NCBI RefSeq assembly: GCF_027595985.1
Contig: NC_073302.1
Span: forward strand, 15,866,311-15,930,310
Length of the DNA: 64,000 nucleotides
From: Sorex araneus
Lineage: Eukaryota > Chordata > Mammalia > Eulipotyphla > Soricidae
Direction of reading: 5' to 3'
Made by a program: the position numbers and the translations under genes. The notes under the pieces were generated by a model. It was not told where the DNA came from. It did no database searches and worked only from the letters and a program-made list of their open reading frames with translations. Positions 34,565 through 45,269 of this stretch are shown piece by piece; within the stretch, counting starts at the first letter, position 1; each line of letters starts with the position of its first letter.

Positions 34565-34815
34565 TAGAGTGTATTAGTTTCCTTAAGGCAATGGCAGCAA
34601 AGTACCACAAATTGGGTGCCAAAACAACAGAAATTTACTGCCCTGTAGTTCTAAGGATGAGACATCAGAAATCAAAGTCAGAGAAGGATTCTGTCTAGCC
34701 TGGCATAACTTCTTGTAGGTTCTGAAGTTCCTTGCCTTAAGGCAAATCCTCCTCTTGTCTTCACTCTTCAAAATATCTTTGTACCCAACTTTCCCTCTTG
34801 ATAAAGACAGTAGCC
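34565..34815 (+). repeat. Ancient interspersed repeat
   Basis: GTATTAGTTTCCTTAAGGC, CAAAGTACCACAAATTGGGTG and AACAACAGAAATTTACTGCCC, then CAGTTCTAAGGATGAGACATC. This is a familiar old mammalian repeat start; I am not certain of its class. Confidence 0.6.
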
Positions 34816-35599
34816 TTATTTAAATCATTGTATGTTAGAAAATGCTTCACACTAAAATTTAGCATGTATGCTAAAAAAGCAATAGAGTTACCATCATCTC
34901 CATTTCACTGGTGAAACTCCTCAGGTCCTTGCAAATTAAGTACACTGCTCAAGTTTTCACAACAAGTGGGTTATGTATTTTTTTTTTGTATTTGTGATTT
35001 CCAAGCATTTTTAATTATAACTTTTTAAATTTTTTTTTTTTACTTACCTCAATAGTATTATGAACAATGTAGCCTCAGGTCAGAGGCCTACCTAAAATTG
35101 AACCAAAAATAGAATACAGGAATTTTGACTCTCAGGCCAGACACCTTTGCTCAATAGCAGTCTATGTCCTCTCTTTTTCAGTTTGCAGCGGCCTTTACAA
35201 TAGACCTCCAAGAAGAGCTCATGCTTAATGAAGTTGATTAATATTTTAAAGTAGGTAACAGTCACTATAGATATAATTTACTTGGATTTCTAGTCAGTTT
35301 CGATAAAATGCACATCAAAAGTTAATCCATAAGGTTAATGTAGAGAGAGTTGTGGAGAAAATAGCCAGTTAGATAAACATTTAACAAAGGTACAGGAATG
35401 GAAGGCATAAGATCTCTAGAAAGTGGCCTTGGCTCAGATCAAACAGATTAATCAATGTTAAGCTTAATCTAACTCATGAAACAGTTATCTGGAAATGTTA
35501 AAAACCTGCTGTCTTTTAAAGAAAGAAAGCATAATATTTTGTTTGGAATAAGAAACACGTCTTCTAAGAAACTTCATAGAGAAATAATTTTTAGTTTAG
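34816..35599. other. Unannotated, no gene recognised
   Basis: AT-rich with T-runs near 34979 and 35029. No named repeat shown. Confidence 0.4.
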
Positions 35600-35784
35600 T
35601 TTTTTTTTTGTTTGTTTAGTTTTGGGGAGCCACACCTGGCATTGCTCAGGGTTGGTTACTCTTTGTTCCGAAGTTGAAATTACTACTGGCCTTCTTTGGA
35701 GGAACTACGGGATGTCAGGGAACGAACATAGGTCACTCTCATGCAAGGCAAGTGCCCTATCCACTATGCTATCACTCCAGCCCT
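35600..35784 (-). mobile_element. Old SINE, A-related
   Basis: Minus-oriented diverged copy. It keeps CACACCTGGCATTGCTCAGGG, GGAACGAACATAGGTCAC (degenerate B box) and ATGCTATCACTCCAGCCC. Confidence 0.65.
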
Positions 35785-36484
35785 GCTGTGTAGAATAGAA
35801 TATTTTGATCTCTTATTTTTTAAATAGGGGAGCTGAGAATCAAAAGTATTGAGTGATATGATTGAGAGTCATCAGTTATTAAATTATAAATTTTTAAAGC
35901 TTGAATTAAAAAATTTAGGTTTGTTAACTCCAGGACTCCTATTTCAAACCACAATGCTATATACATTTTACATATTGGATTTTCTTAAAGGTATCAAAAT
36001 TTTTATTGAGGACTAGAATTGGTTGTAGAGCTGATCCCCCTCTAGATCTGCTAATGTGACCCTTCCAAGAAATACCTGCTTCCTTGATATTTTCTTAAAG
36101 TTCTCAATAGGGAAAAATAAATGAATGTGAAATCTAGAAAGCACCTGTTGGGGATTATTAGAAAATATGACAGAAACAAAAATCAAATGTATGTGAAGAA
36201 ACTTTTTGATTCATCTCTTTAACAGAATTCTCGAGAACTGGTTCCAAATCCTGACGCTTTGTTTAAACTATATATTTATTGGAAGAGAGTCTTGTTTTAT
36301 CCATACCTCCGTTTTTGTACTTTAAAGTGTAGCATACGATTCAGATGATCAAATCTAAGTGATCGAGTAGCTCTAAAGTTCTAGAATTCTGTGGTTATGT
36401 GCTGTGAAGAGGGAAAAGAAATAATGAATTACTGGGTGATTATCAAAACATGCTCATTTGGTTCTTTAGTTTTAAGAACATTAA
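35785..36484. other. Unannotated, no gene recognised
   Basis: No repeat or exon recognised. Confidence 0.4.
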
Positions 36485-36858
36485 CATTTATTTCTGATGG
36501 GTGGTCCAGACTTCAGACCTTCAGACATAGGTGATTGGAGCTTCTCATCCCTGTTGGAGGTCCAGTATTTTTTTTAATGTGCATATACTTTCCATAAAAG
36601 AACTGATTTATAGCTGAATGAATAACTAGAGCAAGAGAAGGAAAGTGTCTGCCACAGAGCCATAGAGGCAGGCTTGGTGGGTGGAGGGGAGGATGAGGCA
36701 GCTGGTGGCAGGAGAGAAACAGGAAACTGGGGTCACTGGTGGTGAGAAATGGACACTGATGAAGGGATGGGTGTTGGATCATTGTATAACTGAAACTGAT
36801 CATGAACAACTTTGTAACTGTGTATCTCATGATGACTCAATTTAAAAAAATTAAATTA
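36485..36858 (+). mobile_element. L1-type 3' UTR
   Basis: Purine/G-rich segment (GGTGGGTGGAGGGGAGGATG), then GGGATGGGTGTTGGATCATTG and CATGAACAACTTTGTAACTG, followed by a short A-rich end. The terminal motif is shared with the U6-linked copy at 39229. Confidence 0.7.
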
Positions 36859-37222
36859 GAAAAAAGAAAGAAAAGTAGCAGATAAAAATAGCCTTTCGTC
36901 TTGCCATTCATAGCAGAATTAAATGTTTGTTCCCGAGCATATCATATTAAAATAAAGGCAATATTATGAGAAATTGTAGGGGTAAAAAAAAATCCCCTTT
37001 TCTTTTTCTTTATTTTTTAAGTAAAATGGTTTTATTTCATTAGTCTGAGAGAAGAAAATTACACACCACAAACTAAGATGTGGACTATTCCAAAGTAGAA
37101 TTTATTCCTTTTCAAACAATTTTCATGTGTGATCCAGCATTCAGACATTACGTAACCATGAAGTCTCGAGTTATGGGGAGAAAGCATTATAAGTTTAGGC
37201 ACATCTAATAGCCAGAAATTTT
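36859..37222. other. Unannotated, no gene recognised
   Basis: AT-rich spacer between an L1 end and an old SINE. Confidence 0.4.
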
Positions 37223-37404
37223 TTTGTTTAAATTTTGGTTTTGGTTTTGGGTCACTCATAGTGGTGCTCAAGTATTCATCCTGGTTCTGCACCCAGCATT
37301 TACTCCTAATAGTGCTCGAGGGACCACATGGGATGCAGGTCATCAATCCTGGATCAGCCGCTAGCAAAGTTAAGGCCTTACCTGCTGTACCATCTCTCCA
37401 GACC
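37223..37404 (-). mobile_element. Old SINE, A-related
   Basis: Diverged copy with GCTCGAGGGACCACATGGGATGC and CTGTACCATCTCTCCAG. The flanking CCAGAAAT words may be its TSD. Confidence 0.65.
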
Positions 37405-37654
37405 CAGAAATGTTCTTCTGTGTCTTTCTTACAATTCTTCGTTATTATATTTTATTTAATGATATAAAGAATCTATGGTAGACATGTATATATGTTCAGT
37501 GGAATACTATTCTGTCTCTAAAGTATATAAAATCAACCCTTTTGAAACAAATCAAACTTGAGCCAATTGTTATGCAAGAATATTTAAGAATTAGTTAAGA
37601 AATAATGTAGAGAACAATTACTGAGTGATTTCTCTCCTGTGTAGAAATTTAAAT

Positions 37655-37852
37655 CGCTGTCATTGTCACTGTCATCGATTTGCTCAAGCGGACACCAGGA
37701 ATGTCTCCATTGTGGGTAGTTTGCCATGCTCTGCCATGTGGGTGAGATACTCTCAGTAGCTTGCCGGGGTTTCTGTGAGGGGTGAAGGAATCGAACCCAG
37801 GTTGGCCACGTGCAAGGCAAACACCTTATCCGCTGTGCTTTTGCTCCAGCCC
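37655..37852 (-). mobile_element. SINE family B, internally deleted
   Basis: The copy lacks about 45 bp between the RTE module (TGTCTCCATTGTG) and the middle (GGTAGTTTGCCATGC). The flanks AGAAATTTAAAT and AGGAATTTAAAT form the TSD. Confidence 0.88.
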
Positions 37853-38155
37853 AGGAATTTAAATTATTAAAGAAAATTAAATGCCATAAACGTAAACAAA
37901 GAATAAAATAAAACAATGCCTAAACCTCAGTCTTTTTGAAAACCCTGATGGTTACCAGACGAACACAAGCTGGAAGGAAAGGTGGGTAGAAGGTTCTGTC
38001 TGGTGAAGTCCCACTGAGGCTTTGTATGGGCGCTACACATCCTAATGCCCATATAGTTATGAAGTTCTACTCCTAAAATCTTATACGAGTTTGTAAAATA
38101 GTGATAAATCAATTTAAAAGGGGAGAAAGTCAAGTAACACCAAAATATTTTTTAA

Positions 38156-38411
38156 CTGTAGCACTGCCATGCACTGTCATCCATTGTTCATCACGTTGCT
38201 CGAGCGGGCACCAGTAATGTCTCCATTATGAGACTTGTTGTTACTGTTTTTGGTATATTGAATACGCCACGAGTAGCTCACCAGACTATGCCATGTGGGC
38301 AGGATACTCTCTGTAGCTTGCTGGGTTCTCTGAGAGGGATGGAGGAATCAAACCCTGGTCAGCTGCATACAAGGCAAACGCCCTACCCGCTGTGCTATGG
38401 ATCCAGTTCAA
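38156..38411 (-). mobile_element. SINE family B (RTE-tailed)
   Basis: Full-length, mildly diverged minus copy with head, middle, RTE module and CACTGTCAT-type tail. Confidence 0.9.
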
Positions 38412-38447
38412 GAGAGAAGCGGAAAATATGTAGTTTAGAATTAACTT

Positions 38448-38735
38448 GTATCACTTGTCATCCGTTGATCTTCGATTTGCCCGAGCAGGTGCCAGTAACA
38501 TCTCCATTTGTCTCTGTCACGTGCTAGTCTAGCCCAATGGTATCTGCTTGCTCCAGGAACTCGAAGAACCTCAGACCATTTGTTCAGGGTTTTGAGGAAG
38601 AAATCTGACCATCTCATAGGTAGGTGGTCTTTGGACGTTCCCTGGAATCCAGTCGTAACAGCTCTAGTCCAGTGGTCATCTCTAGATCACATTGTGTCCA
38701 GCCCATCTGATTTTCAATGCCTCGGAGAATGAGAT
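38448..38735 (-). mobile_element. RTE LINE 3' fragment
   Basis: Its reverse complement continues the element at 8125 upstream of the shared module. It contains counterparts of GGTCAGACTTCTTCACC, CTGGAGCAAGAAGACACC and the ATTGGGCTACACTAGC segment before the GGAGATGTTACTGG module, with a GTGATACAAG tail. It is a 5'-truncated sister copy and confirms the RTE 3' structure. Confidence 0.9.
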
Positions 38736-39103
38736 TTTTAACTGACTTTTCGATGTTTTAACTGAAAACTGAAAACGTATTTAACTTGCATCAGATTTCA
38801 TTCAGCATTCACCAGCTTCTGGTGCTATTATTAGTTCTTTACTTCCACTAATAGGTGCCCAGGAATTGAGTTTTAAGCTCCCTTTGTTTGACTTTACTTA
38901 TCCAATTGAGCAGACATTTCAAAAAGTTCACTTATGAAGTGACTTCCTAGTTTAAACCCATTGAAATTGATCCTCTGAGGTCTAGGATATCAGAAGGTAA
39001 GATTTCCTGGATTGACTTGAGATAGCTACAAAGCAATTCTCATTCCTGCTTCTGCCAGATCACACTTGCTTGTGGCAAAGTGAGCCCGCATTCTCGTTGA
39101 GTT
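38736..39103. other. Unannotated, no gene recognised
   Basis: No repeat recognised up to the TSD of the U6-L1 chimera. Confidence 0.4.
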
Positions 39104-39121
39104 AAAAAACCTTAGATTTCT

Positions 39122-39228
39122 CTGCTCTCTTTGGCACCAAATTTACTAAAATTAGAGCAATACACAGGAGATTAGCATGGCTCCTTGCAAGGATAAGATG
39201 CAATTTCTTGAATGTTTTCATGTGTTTT
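39122..39228 (+). pseudogene. U6 snRNA retropseudogene
   Basis: The segment follows U6 from its first nucleotides: TGCTCTCTTTGGC, ACTAAAATT, GATTAGCATGG, CAAGGAT, and a CAATTTCTTGAATG-like 3' stem region. Many substitutions and small deletions remove function, including changes in the invariant ACAGAG box (read ACACAGG). The normal T-rich end is replaced by L1 sequence. Confidence 0.88.
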
Positions 39229-39317
39229 GTACACTGTTGAAGGGCCCAGTGCTGGAACATTATATGACAAACCATTCAAGAACAACTTTGTAACTATCCT
39301 ACTGTGATTTTATTTTT
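39122..39317 (+). mobile_element. U6-L1 chimeric retroposon
   Basis: A U6 snRNA copy (39122-39228) is fused directly, in the same orientation, to the terminal ~90 bp of an L1-type 3' end (GGAACATTATATGAC, AAGAACAACTTTGTAACTAT) and an A-rich tail. An 18-bp TSD flanks the whole unit: AAAAAACCTTAGATTTCT at 39104-39121 and AAAAAATCTTAGATTTCT at 39318-39335. The unit therefore inserted once as a chimera, consistent with template switching of the L1 reverse transcriptase from L1 RNA to U6 RNA. Confidence 0.88.
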
Positions 39318-39565
39318 AAAAAATCTTAGATTTCTTTAGTGAGAGGGGTTAGTGGACTCCCCAGGCATTGCTCAGGAGGTTCAGGGTCTCCACTACTAAT
39401 TCTCTGCCAACCATGCCTGCTATTCAATGCCAGGGATGGATGATTTGGTGTTCTATGTTGCCAGGGGATATCAGCACCATCCTGGCAAGTTCTGGGGTAT
39501 TCCATGGCAAAACTACACCAGATGCACGTTAACCAGGAGCTTCAACTTTGGTGTTACAAAAAGCA

Positions 39566-39724
39566 ATTCTTTTTTTTTTCTTTTTTGGGTCATAGCCAGC
39601 AATACACATGGGTTATTCCTGGCTTTGCCCTCAGGAAGTACTCCTGGCAGTGCTTTGGGGACAAATCCCAATAGGCAGCGTGTAAGGCAAACACCCTACT
39701 CGCTGTACTATAGCTCCAGCCTCT
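39566..39724 (-). mobile_element. SINE family A, internally deleted
   Basis: A tail on the left, A body and head on the right; about 15-20 bp between the body and the B box (GGACCATATGGGATGCTGGG part) are lost. Confidence 0.82.
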
Positions 39725-39860
39725 CTTTCATTTTTTTCTTTTGTATGTCAAATGTCTTTTGGTGTAGACAAATATGTCTTTACAATGGCAAGCTTGAGGA
39801 ATTATCTGTAAAGGTAAATTTATGCACCAGCACAGAACTTTTAAAAGTACTTCCCTCTTT

Positions 39861-40046
39861 AGGGGCTGGAGCAATAGCACAATGGGGTAAGTCACTTGCC
39901 TTGCATGTGGCCGACCCAGGTTTGATTCCCAGCATCCCATATGGTCCCTTCAGCACCACCAGGGGTAATTCCTGAGTGCAGAGCCAGGAGTAAACCCTGT
40001 GCATCAATGGGTGTGACCCCAAAAAGCAAAAAAAAAAAAAAAAAAA
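39861..40046 (+). mobile_element. SINE family A (SOR-like)
   Basis: Full-length copy with a long poly(A). The flanks AGTACTTCCCTCTTT and AATACTTCCCTTTTT form the TSD. Confidence 0.92.
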
Positions 40047-40101
40047 GAAATACTTCCCTTTTTCACTTCATAAATACTTTTAAGAATTTGAACTCTCATC
40101 A

Positions 40102-40540
40102 CATCATCATCATTATCATAATCCTGTTGATCGTCAAATTTCTTAAGTGGTCTCAGTAACGTCTCCATTCGTCCTGGCCCTGAGGTTTCAGAAGCCTCTC
40201 TTTATGAGTCCTTTCCAATGGTGCCACATTGGAGGCTCTTTCAGGGTCATGGGAATGAGACCCATCATTGTTACTGTTTTGATATATGAATAAGTCACGG
40301 GGAGTTTGTGAGGCTCTCCCATGTGGACAGGAGACTCTCAGTAGCTTGCCAGGTTCTCCTAGAGGGAGAACTAGGCTAAAAGATGTCGCTTTCGGGAGCT
40401 TGGTTTTATAGTCTCTGGATGTTGGCCATTGGTGGGATTACACTGTGCCAGGGGCAGTCCCTGGGTGTGACCGCCTAGCTACTGGAAAAAGGGGAATTTT
40501 GGCGGAAGATGTCCAGACCTGATCTGAGCAGGTTTGGCTC
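40102..40540 (-). mobile_element. Family C element, 5'-truncated
   Basis: Left to right on the plus strand: an ATC-rich tail, the RTE module, the C-specific segment (GGCTCTTTCAGGGTCATGGG), the segment shared with B (CTCAGTAGCTTGCCAGGTTC), then C 5' sequence up to CTGATCTGAGCAGG. The first ~180 bp present in the longest copies are missing. Confidence 0.8.
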
Positions 40541-40795
40541 ACTTTATTTCTAAAGTCAAAGAATAGGGTAGTCTAAGAATTGTCTAATTGTCTAATAAAT
40601 GCCTCCATATTAACTACATAAAAATCAGATTTAAGAGTTATTTTTCAATTTTCTCATTGTAGATGCATAGAAGGGGTATAGCTAGATCCATCAATACCTC
40701 TTTGGCTCTCCCTTTGTCCTTTAATGATAGGAATTATTTTGTGTGTTCTTTCTTCTTCTTCTCACACTAATTAGTATGATTATAGTGAAGATATC

Positions 40796-41048
40796 CATAT
40801 CCAATATGCACAGGTAGCTTGCCAGGCTCTGCCGCGTGGGCTCGATACTCTTGGTAGCTTGCCGGGCTCTCCGAGAGGGGCAGAGGAATCGAACTCAGGT
40901 CGGCCACGTGAAAGGCGAACACCCAACCGCTGTGCTATCGATCCAGCCCTGTTTTTGGATATGCCAAAAACAGTAACAATAAGTCTCAATGAGAGACGTT
41001 ACTGGTGTCCACTTGAACAAGTTGATGAGCAATGGGATGACAGAAATG
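40796..41048. mobile_element. SINE family B with inverted 5' half
   Basis: The 3' half (40957-41048: middle end, RTE module, GGGATGACAG) is on the plus strand. The 5' half (40796-40950: head and first part of the middle) is on the minus strand immediately upstream. The halves meet near the same element position, both containing GGATATG. This is the layout expected from twin priming. Subfamily changes match those of the copy at 14590. Confidence 0.88.
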
Positions 41049-41149
41049 GTGAAGAAATTGTTGGCGGTAATTAATGGCAAGAACACATAGTAAATGTGCT
41101 ATGTAAATGTTTTAATATAAAGAAATATGTCCAACGAAGTGAAACAGAT

Positions 41150-41338
41150 GATAAGGCCATAGAGATAGTACATTGGGTAAGGCACTTGCTTGCCTTTCAT
41201 GTGGCCAACCTACATTTGATCCCCAGCATCCCACAAGGTCCCTGAAGCACTGCCAGGAGTAATTCCTGGGTGCAGAGCCAGAGTAACCCCTGAGCATTGC
41301 TGGGTATGGCCCCCAAAACAAAACAAACAAATAAACAA
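41150..41338 (+). mobile_element. SINE family A (SOR-like)
   Basis: Moderately diverged full-length copy (ATAGAGATAGTACATTGGG head, CATCCCACAAGGTCCC, GAGCCAGAGTAACCCC), ending in an AAAACAAACAAAT-type tail. Confidence 0.82.
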
Positions 41339-41459
41339 GAAGTGAGATGATATGTCAAGGTCAGAACATTAAAACAGGTATCAATCCATCCCATTAATTA
41401 CAATTCAACACAAAAACCCTAAGTTGTATTTCTGGGACCAAATCCTTCTCTTTCCCATA

Positions 41460-41635
41460 CTTGCTATGGCCAATTTGAGAAAGCCACTTAGAGGTTTTTT
41501 AACCCCAGTTTGATCCTCTTTGAGATGGGAACATTTTTAGTGAAAATTTCAACGTGTTTGCGTGACAACCAAAGGAGATTATTTGTGCAAAACATTTAGC
41601 ACATAGTGGTCAGTGTTTGGTAAGTTGTGACTAAG
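41460..41635 (+). mobile_element. MIR SINE
   Basis: Order TTTGAGAAAGCCACTTAGAGG, CCCCAGTTTGATCC, TTGAGATGGGAAC, CCAAAGGAGATTATTTGTGC, ATTTAGCACATAGTGGTCAG fits the MIR core and 3' end. Confidence 0.6.
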
Positions 41636-42545
41636 ATTTTAAAAAATGAAGAAAACGCTAAACACTCTGCCAGTGGATAAATGAACACAACATGTGGAAG
41701 GGATTTTGCCCTGAGTTTAGCGAAGCCATCCTGTGCTCCCAAATGATGTGGAAAGCAGCCACATAGGCTTCTGCATGATTTCTTTTAGCCAGCATGCTTG
41801 CAAGTAACATTAAAAAAAAAGTGCTGTCCAAGCTGTTATCTGGAATTGAAAGATACAGTGATGGTTAGAGGGCCCATTTAGTAAGAGCAGAAAAATGCAC
41901 TGGGAGTGAATCATTTGTCTGGACACAGAAGGCTGAGTCAGGGATAATGGGCTATCACGTAGGCAACTTGGGCTAAAGCCAACAACACTGGGCAATGATT
42001 GCTCTGAGGAACAATTTCAAACCAGGACTTAATACTGTACCCCTGCCCTGTCTCCACTCCCTAGTTCAGGGGCCTTAAAATGTTCCCTCAGTTAAAACTC
42101 CAGGGAAGGGATCACAGGCTGGCAGGAGACGGAGAAACTCATTTTGCTGTCCATTGAATTACTAATGACACTGGGTTTCCTGTTCAACAAGCTCTGCATG
42201 ATAGGGAAAAATATCAATTCAATATGAGAAACAATATGCCAAAGCTTATGATTCTTTAATGACAGAGAATCCAACTTTAAGAAGTTGTGAGTTTTCTATA
42301 GCTAAAGGGTTCATAGACACATTGTATAAGTGCTCAAGACAGGCTATCATGCCAATTTGCTCATTGAAGAGGAGCCTTATTCTGTTCATCTTCAATCCAG
42401 GTTCCCCATCATTTTACATTCTGGATTGAAATGAGAGTTACTAATCAGATATTTAGTTTTACTGGATTATAAACTAGACACGGTACCTGAAGTCAAGGTA
42501 AAACTAATCGCATAATTAATGCATAATTTACTTTATTTTTAAGTA
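41636..42545. other. Unannotated, no gene recognised
   Basis: Mixed base composition without a named repeat. Antisense frames of 60-61 codons have no recognisable domain. Confidence 0.4.
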
Positions 42546-42750
42546 TCCATCTGTCTTGCACGAAGCCAACCTGGATTTGATTCCTCTATCCCTCTTGGAG
42601 AGCCCAGAAAGCTACCAAGAGTATCCCGCCTGCATGGCAGAGCCTGGCAAGCTACCCGTGGCATATTTGATATGAGAAAAACAGTGACAAATTTCACAAT
42701 GGAGACATTATTGGTGCTCGAGGAACAACAGGGAGGCAGTGCTACAGTGC
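42546..42750 (+). mobile_element. SINE family B, 5'-truncated
   Basis: Starts within the head (TCTGTCTTGCACGAAGCC) and keeps the B middle and RTE module. The module has lost about 15 bp (GGTGCTCGAGGAACAACAGGG). Tail GGCAGTGCTACAGTG. Confidence 0.85.
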
Positions 42751-43069
42751 TTCCCATATGCAGGTATCTATAGCTTAGTATTAGGTAGGCTAGCAAGTTG
42801 CATTAAGCATAGTCATTGTTCTCAGAGCTAATGGAAGGAACGGGGGAGAACATATTTATATATTACCAAAAAATTTTAATTTGACAGCATTACAACATTA
42901 TGTTTCCATCCAATGCAAATGTAATTAATGTGTAACTATTCCAAGCTTTCTTCTTACAATCTGAGATAAAACAGCGCAGGCAGGTCAAGAACTGTTTCTA
43001 TGAGGATATGCATTGCATATATTTATGTACATATAAATATATTCATTTACAAATCTATAGTTATTTCTA

Positions 43070-43362
43070 TATTATTAGAAATATACTTATATACTAGAAA
43101 TATATATTTATTTATATGTTATTAGAAATGTACTTATATATAGCATAATAGTAACAATAGGTCTTATTCCCCTGACCCTGAAAAAGCCTCCAATCTTTGG
43201 GAAAGGAGAGACTGCTAAAATCTCAGGGCTGAGTGTAATAGAGACTTTACTGTTGCCCACTCAAGTAAATCAACAAACAACAGGATGACAATGACACAGT
43301 GATACTTATATACTAGAAATATATATTTATTTATATATTTATATTTAAGGATATATATATAT
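43070..43362. repeat. Local AT-rich tandem duplication
   Basis: A unit of about 47 bp (starting ATTAGAAATATACTTATATA) occurs at 43074 and again at 43121. The second copy is interrupted by the C fragment at 43141 and resumes at 43303. A TA-rich run follows at 43340-43362. Confidence 0.65.
43141..43302 (+). mobile_element. Family C 3' fragment
   Basis: A 162-bp 5'-truncated C copy: AATAGTAACAATAGGTC, ATTCCCCTGACCCTG, GACTGCTAAAATCTCAGGGC, a diverged RTE module and GATGACAATGACACAGTGA tail. TSD TACTTATATA lies at 43131-43140 and 43303-43312. Confidence 0.82.
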
Positions 43363-43960
43363 TTAACTGGGAAGTCCAGAAATAGAAATAGAAAACATTT
43401 TCACTTTAAGTCCATATTGTCATCCAAAAAAGGACCCAGAGGTAAGTGTCTTTATGAAAATTGATATTATCTATGTGAGGTGAGGAAGGAAGCAAGAATA
43501 GACAAGAGCTCAGGTGGTTAATTAGAGTGGATATTACAAAACTATGTTAAAGATTTTGAATGTTATATTGATATTTAAGGAGAACCACTGACCACTCTTC
43601 AGAAAAGAGGTATCACTAGTCTGATGTTTTTTAAAGATTTTGAGTGCATGAAGTAGAATAAAAGATTTTTTAAAGCAAGTATGTAAGATGTTCTAGGTGA
43701 TATAGTATTATAATTGTGAAACTAAGAGAAAAGTATTGAATCAAACACTGATTGTGTTTGATTCCTAAGTCCTCTCTTATATGTGGTCTTGGATGGAAAT
43801 CTACAGAATTTGCTAATACCATTTCTCCTCATCCAGAAGAAATAAGAATAGAAATACCTACACTAAGAGATTAACAAAGAAAATGCTACAAGGCATGTTA
43901 TGTGTTGACTATAATGCCTTGCATATGCTTATTACTATTGTGAGGAATTATGAACTAAGT
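43363..43960. other. Unannotated, no gene recognised
   Basis: AT-rich sequence without a named repeat. Confidence 0.4.
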
Positions 43961-44636
43961 ATCACTGTATCACTGTACCACTGTCATCCCGTTGTTCATT
44001 AATTTTCTTGAGTGAGTGCCAGTAATGTCTCCATTCATCCTAGCCCTGAGATTTTAGCAGCCTCTCTTCATTCATCCTTCCCAACGGTGCCACTTTGGAG
44101 GCTCTTTCAGGGTCAGGGGAATGAGACACATCATTGTTACTGTTTTTGGCGTATGAATACACCACAGGGAGCTTGCCATGCTCTGCCATGTGGGCAGGGT
44201 ACTCTAAGTAGCTTGCTGAGTTCTCAGAAAAGGAGGACTAGACAATAAGAGGCTGCACGGCCACATTTGCTTCTGGGAACTTTGTTTTATAGTCTCTGGA
44301 TCTTGGTCATTGATGGAATTACATTGCGGGAGCAGTTTGTGGGTGTGACTGCAAAGCTACTGGAAAATGGGGCCTCTGGGTGGTGAAGGCCCAGTCCCTA
44401 TCCAAGCAGGCTTGGAGATCTCAGCCCCAGGTCCTGCACACCCAGGTTCCTCTGCTGGTTCCTTCATGCATGATGCTCATCTGAGCATGTGGAGAGGGGC
44501 CTTGAACACGGCTGTGGCTGGGTTCTGGAGGTCTTCGGCTGCCGGGGCTCTGCTCAGGGTGGGGAAGGAAACTCAACCCGCCGTCCTTCGAAGATCCCTG
44601 GTGAAGACAGCCAGGCACGGGGGCAGGAAACTCTAA
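43961..44636 (-). mobile_element. Family C element, near full length
   Basis: On the minus strand: a 5' part of about 330 bp with no tRNA box (starts near AGTTTCCTGCCCCCGTGC), the segment shared with B (about 44225 back to 44145), a C-specific block (CCCCTGACCCTGAAAGAGCC, CTGCTAAAATCTCAGGGC), the RTE module and a GATACAGTGATA tail. It has no useful ORF. It is non-autonomous and probably depends on the RTE LINE. Confidence 0.8.
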
Positions 44637-44682
44637 TTATAAATATAATAAATATTATATAATAGTATATTAGCCCTAATAT

Positions 44683-44792
44683 TACTTGTATCACTTGTCA
44701 TCCAGTTGTTCATCAATTTTTTCGAGCAGGTGCCAGTAACATCTCCATTCATCCCCATAACATGATAGTGTACCCCAATGGCATCTGCTCTC
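44683..44792 (-). mobile_element. RTE LINE 3' fragment
   Basis: Shows ACTTGTATCACTTGTCATCC (RTE tail), the 3' module and the adjoining RTE coding part (CCCAATGGCATCTGCTC, which matches the RTE copy at 38448 and not families B or C). A 110-bp 5'-truncated copy. Confidence 0.85.
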
Positions 44793-44831
44793 ATATTTCC
44801 TAACTAAAACTGTTTCACTTAATTCAAATAA

Positions 44832-45028
44832 TTCTTGCTGGAAAGATGGTACAGCAGGTAGAACACTTGCCTTGCACATGGCCAAGTCAGGTTTGATTCC
44901 TGGCACCCCATATACCCTGTTCCTCTTCTCCAGCCCAGCCATGCCAGGAGTGATCTCTGAATGCAGAGCCCTGAATATTCTCTGAACACTGCCTGTTATG
45001 ACCCTCAAGCCAACAAATCAAACAATGA
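44832..45028 (+). mobile_element. Old SINE, A-related
   Basis: GCTGGAAAGATGGTACAGCAGG head, GTCAGGTTTGATTCCTGGC B-box region, and an A-like 3' part (GGAGTGATCTCTGAATGC), with an extra pyrimidine-rich stretch near 44920. Confidence 0.65.
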
Positions 45029-45269
45029 AATAAAGAGTAATCATGTTCCCAGATCAGATAATTTACCAAATCTCTCCTCTCCTTCATGCAAACCCCAAAT
45101 CATACACACTCTACTTTGGGACTGTAGGGAAACTGATATACAATCCTCAAGGATGGGGTGGGCCCTAGGGGTGCCACTCAGCAGTGCTCAGAGGCCAGTC
45201 GCACCTTGAAGGAATTAGGGGGTGACCACAACCAGATGGTCAGCCTGAGGTGGGAATGAACAGTGGAAC

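Noticed and set aside
39122..39228. Functional U6 snRNA gene
   Set aside because: It has many substitutions including the ACAGAG region, no upstream snRNA promoter elements that I can see, and an L1 fusion with TSD; it is a retropseudogene.
39427..39975. 182-codon open frame
   Set aside because: It crosses two A SINEs in opposite orientation; the length is due to the SINE bodies, which are open in several frames.
43083..43336. 35-bp direct repeats around the family C fragment, taken at first as a very long TSD
   Set aside because: They belong to a local ~47-bp tandem duplication. The actual TSD is 10 bp (TACTTATATA).
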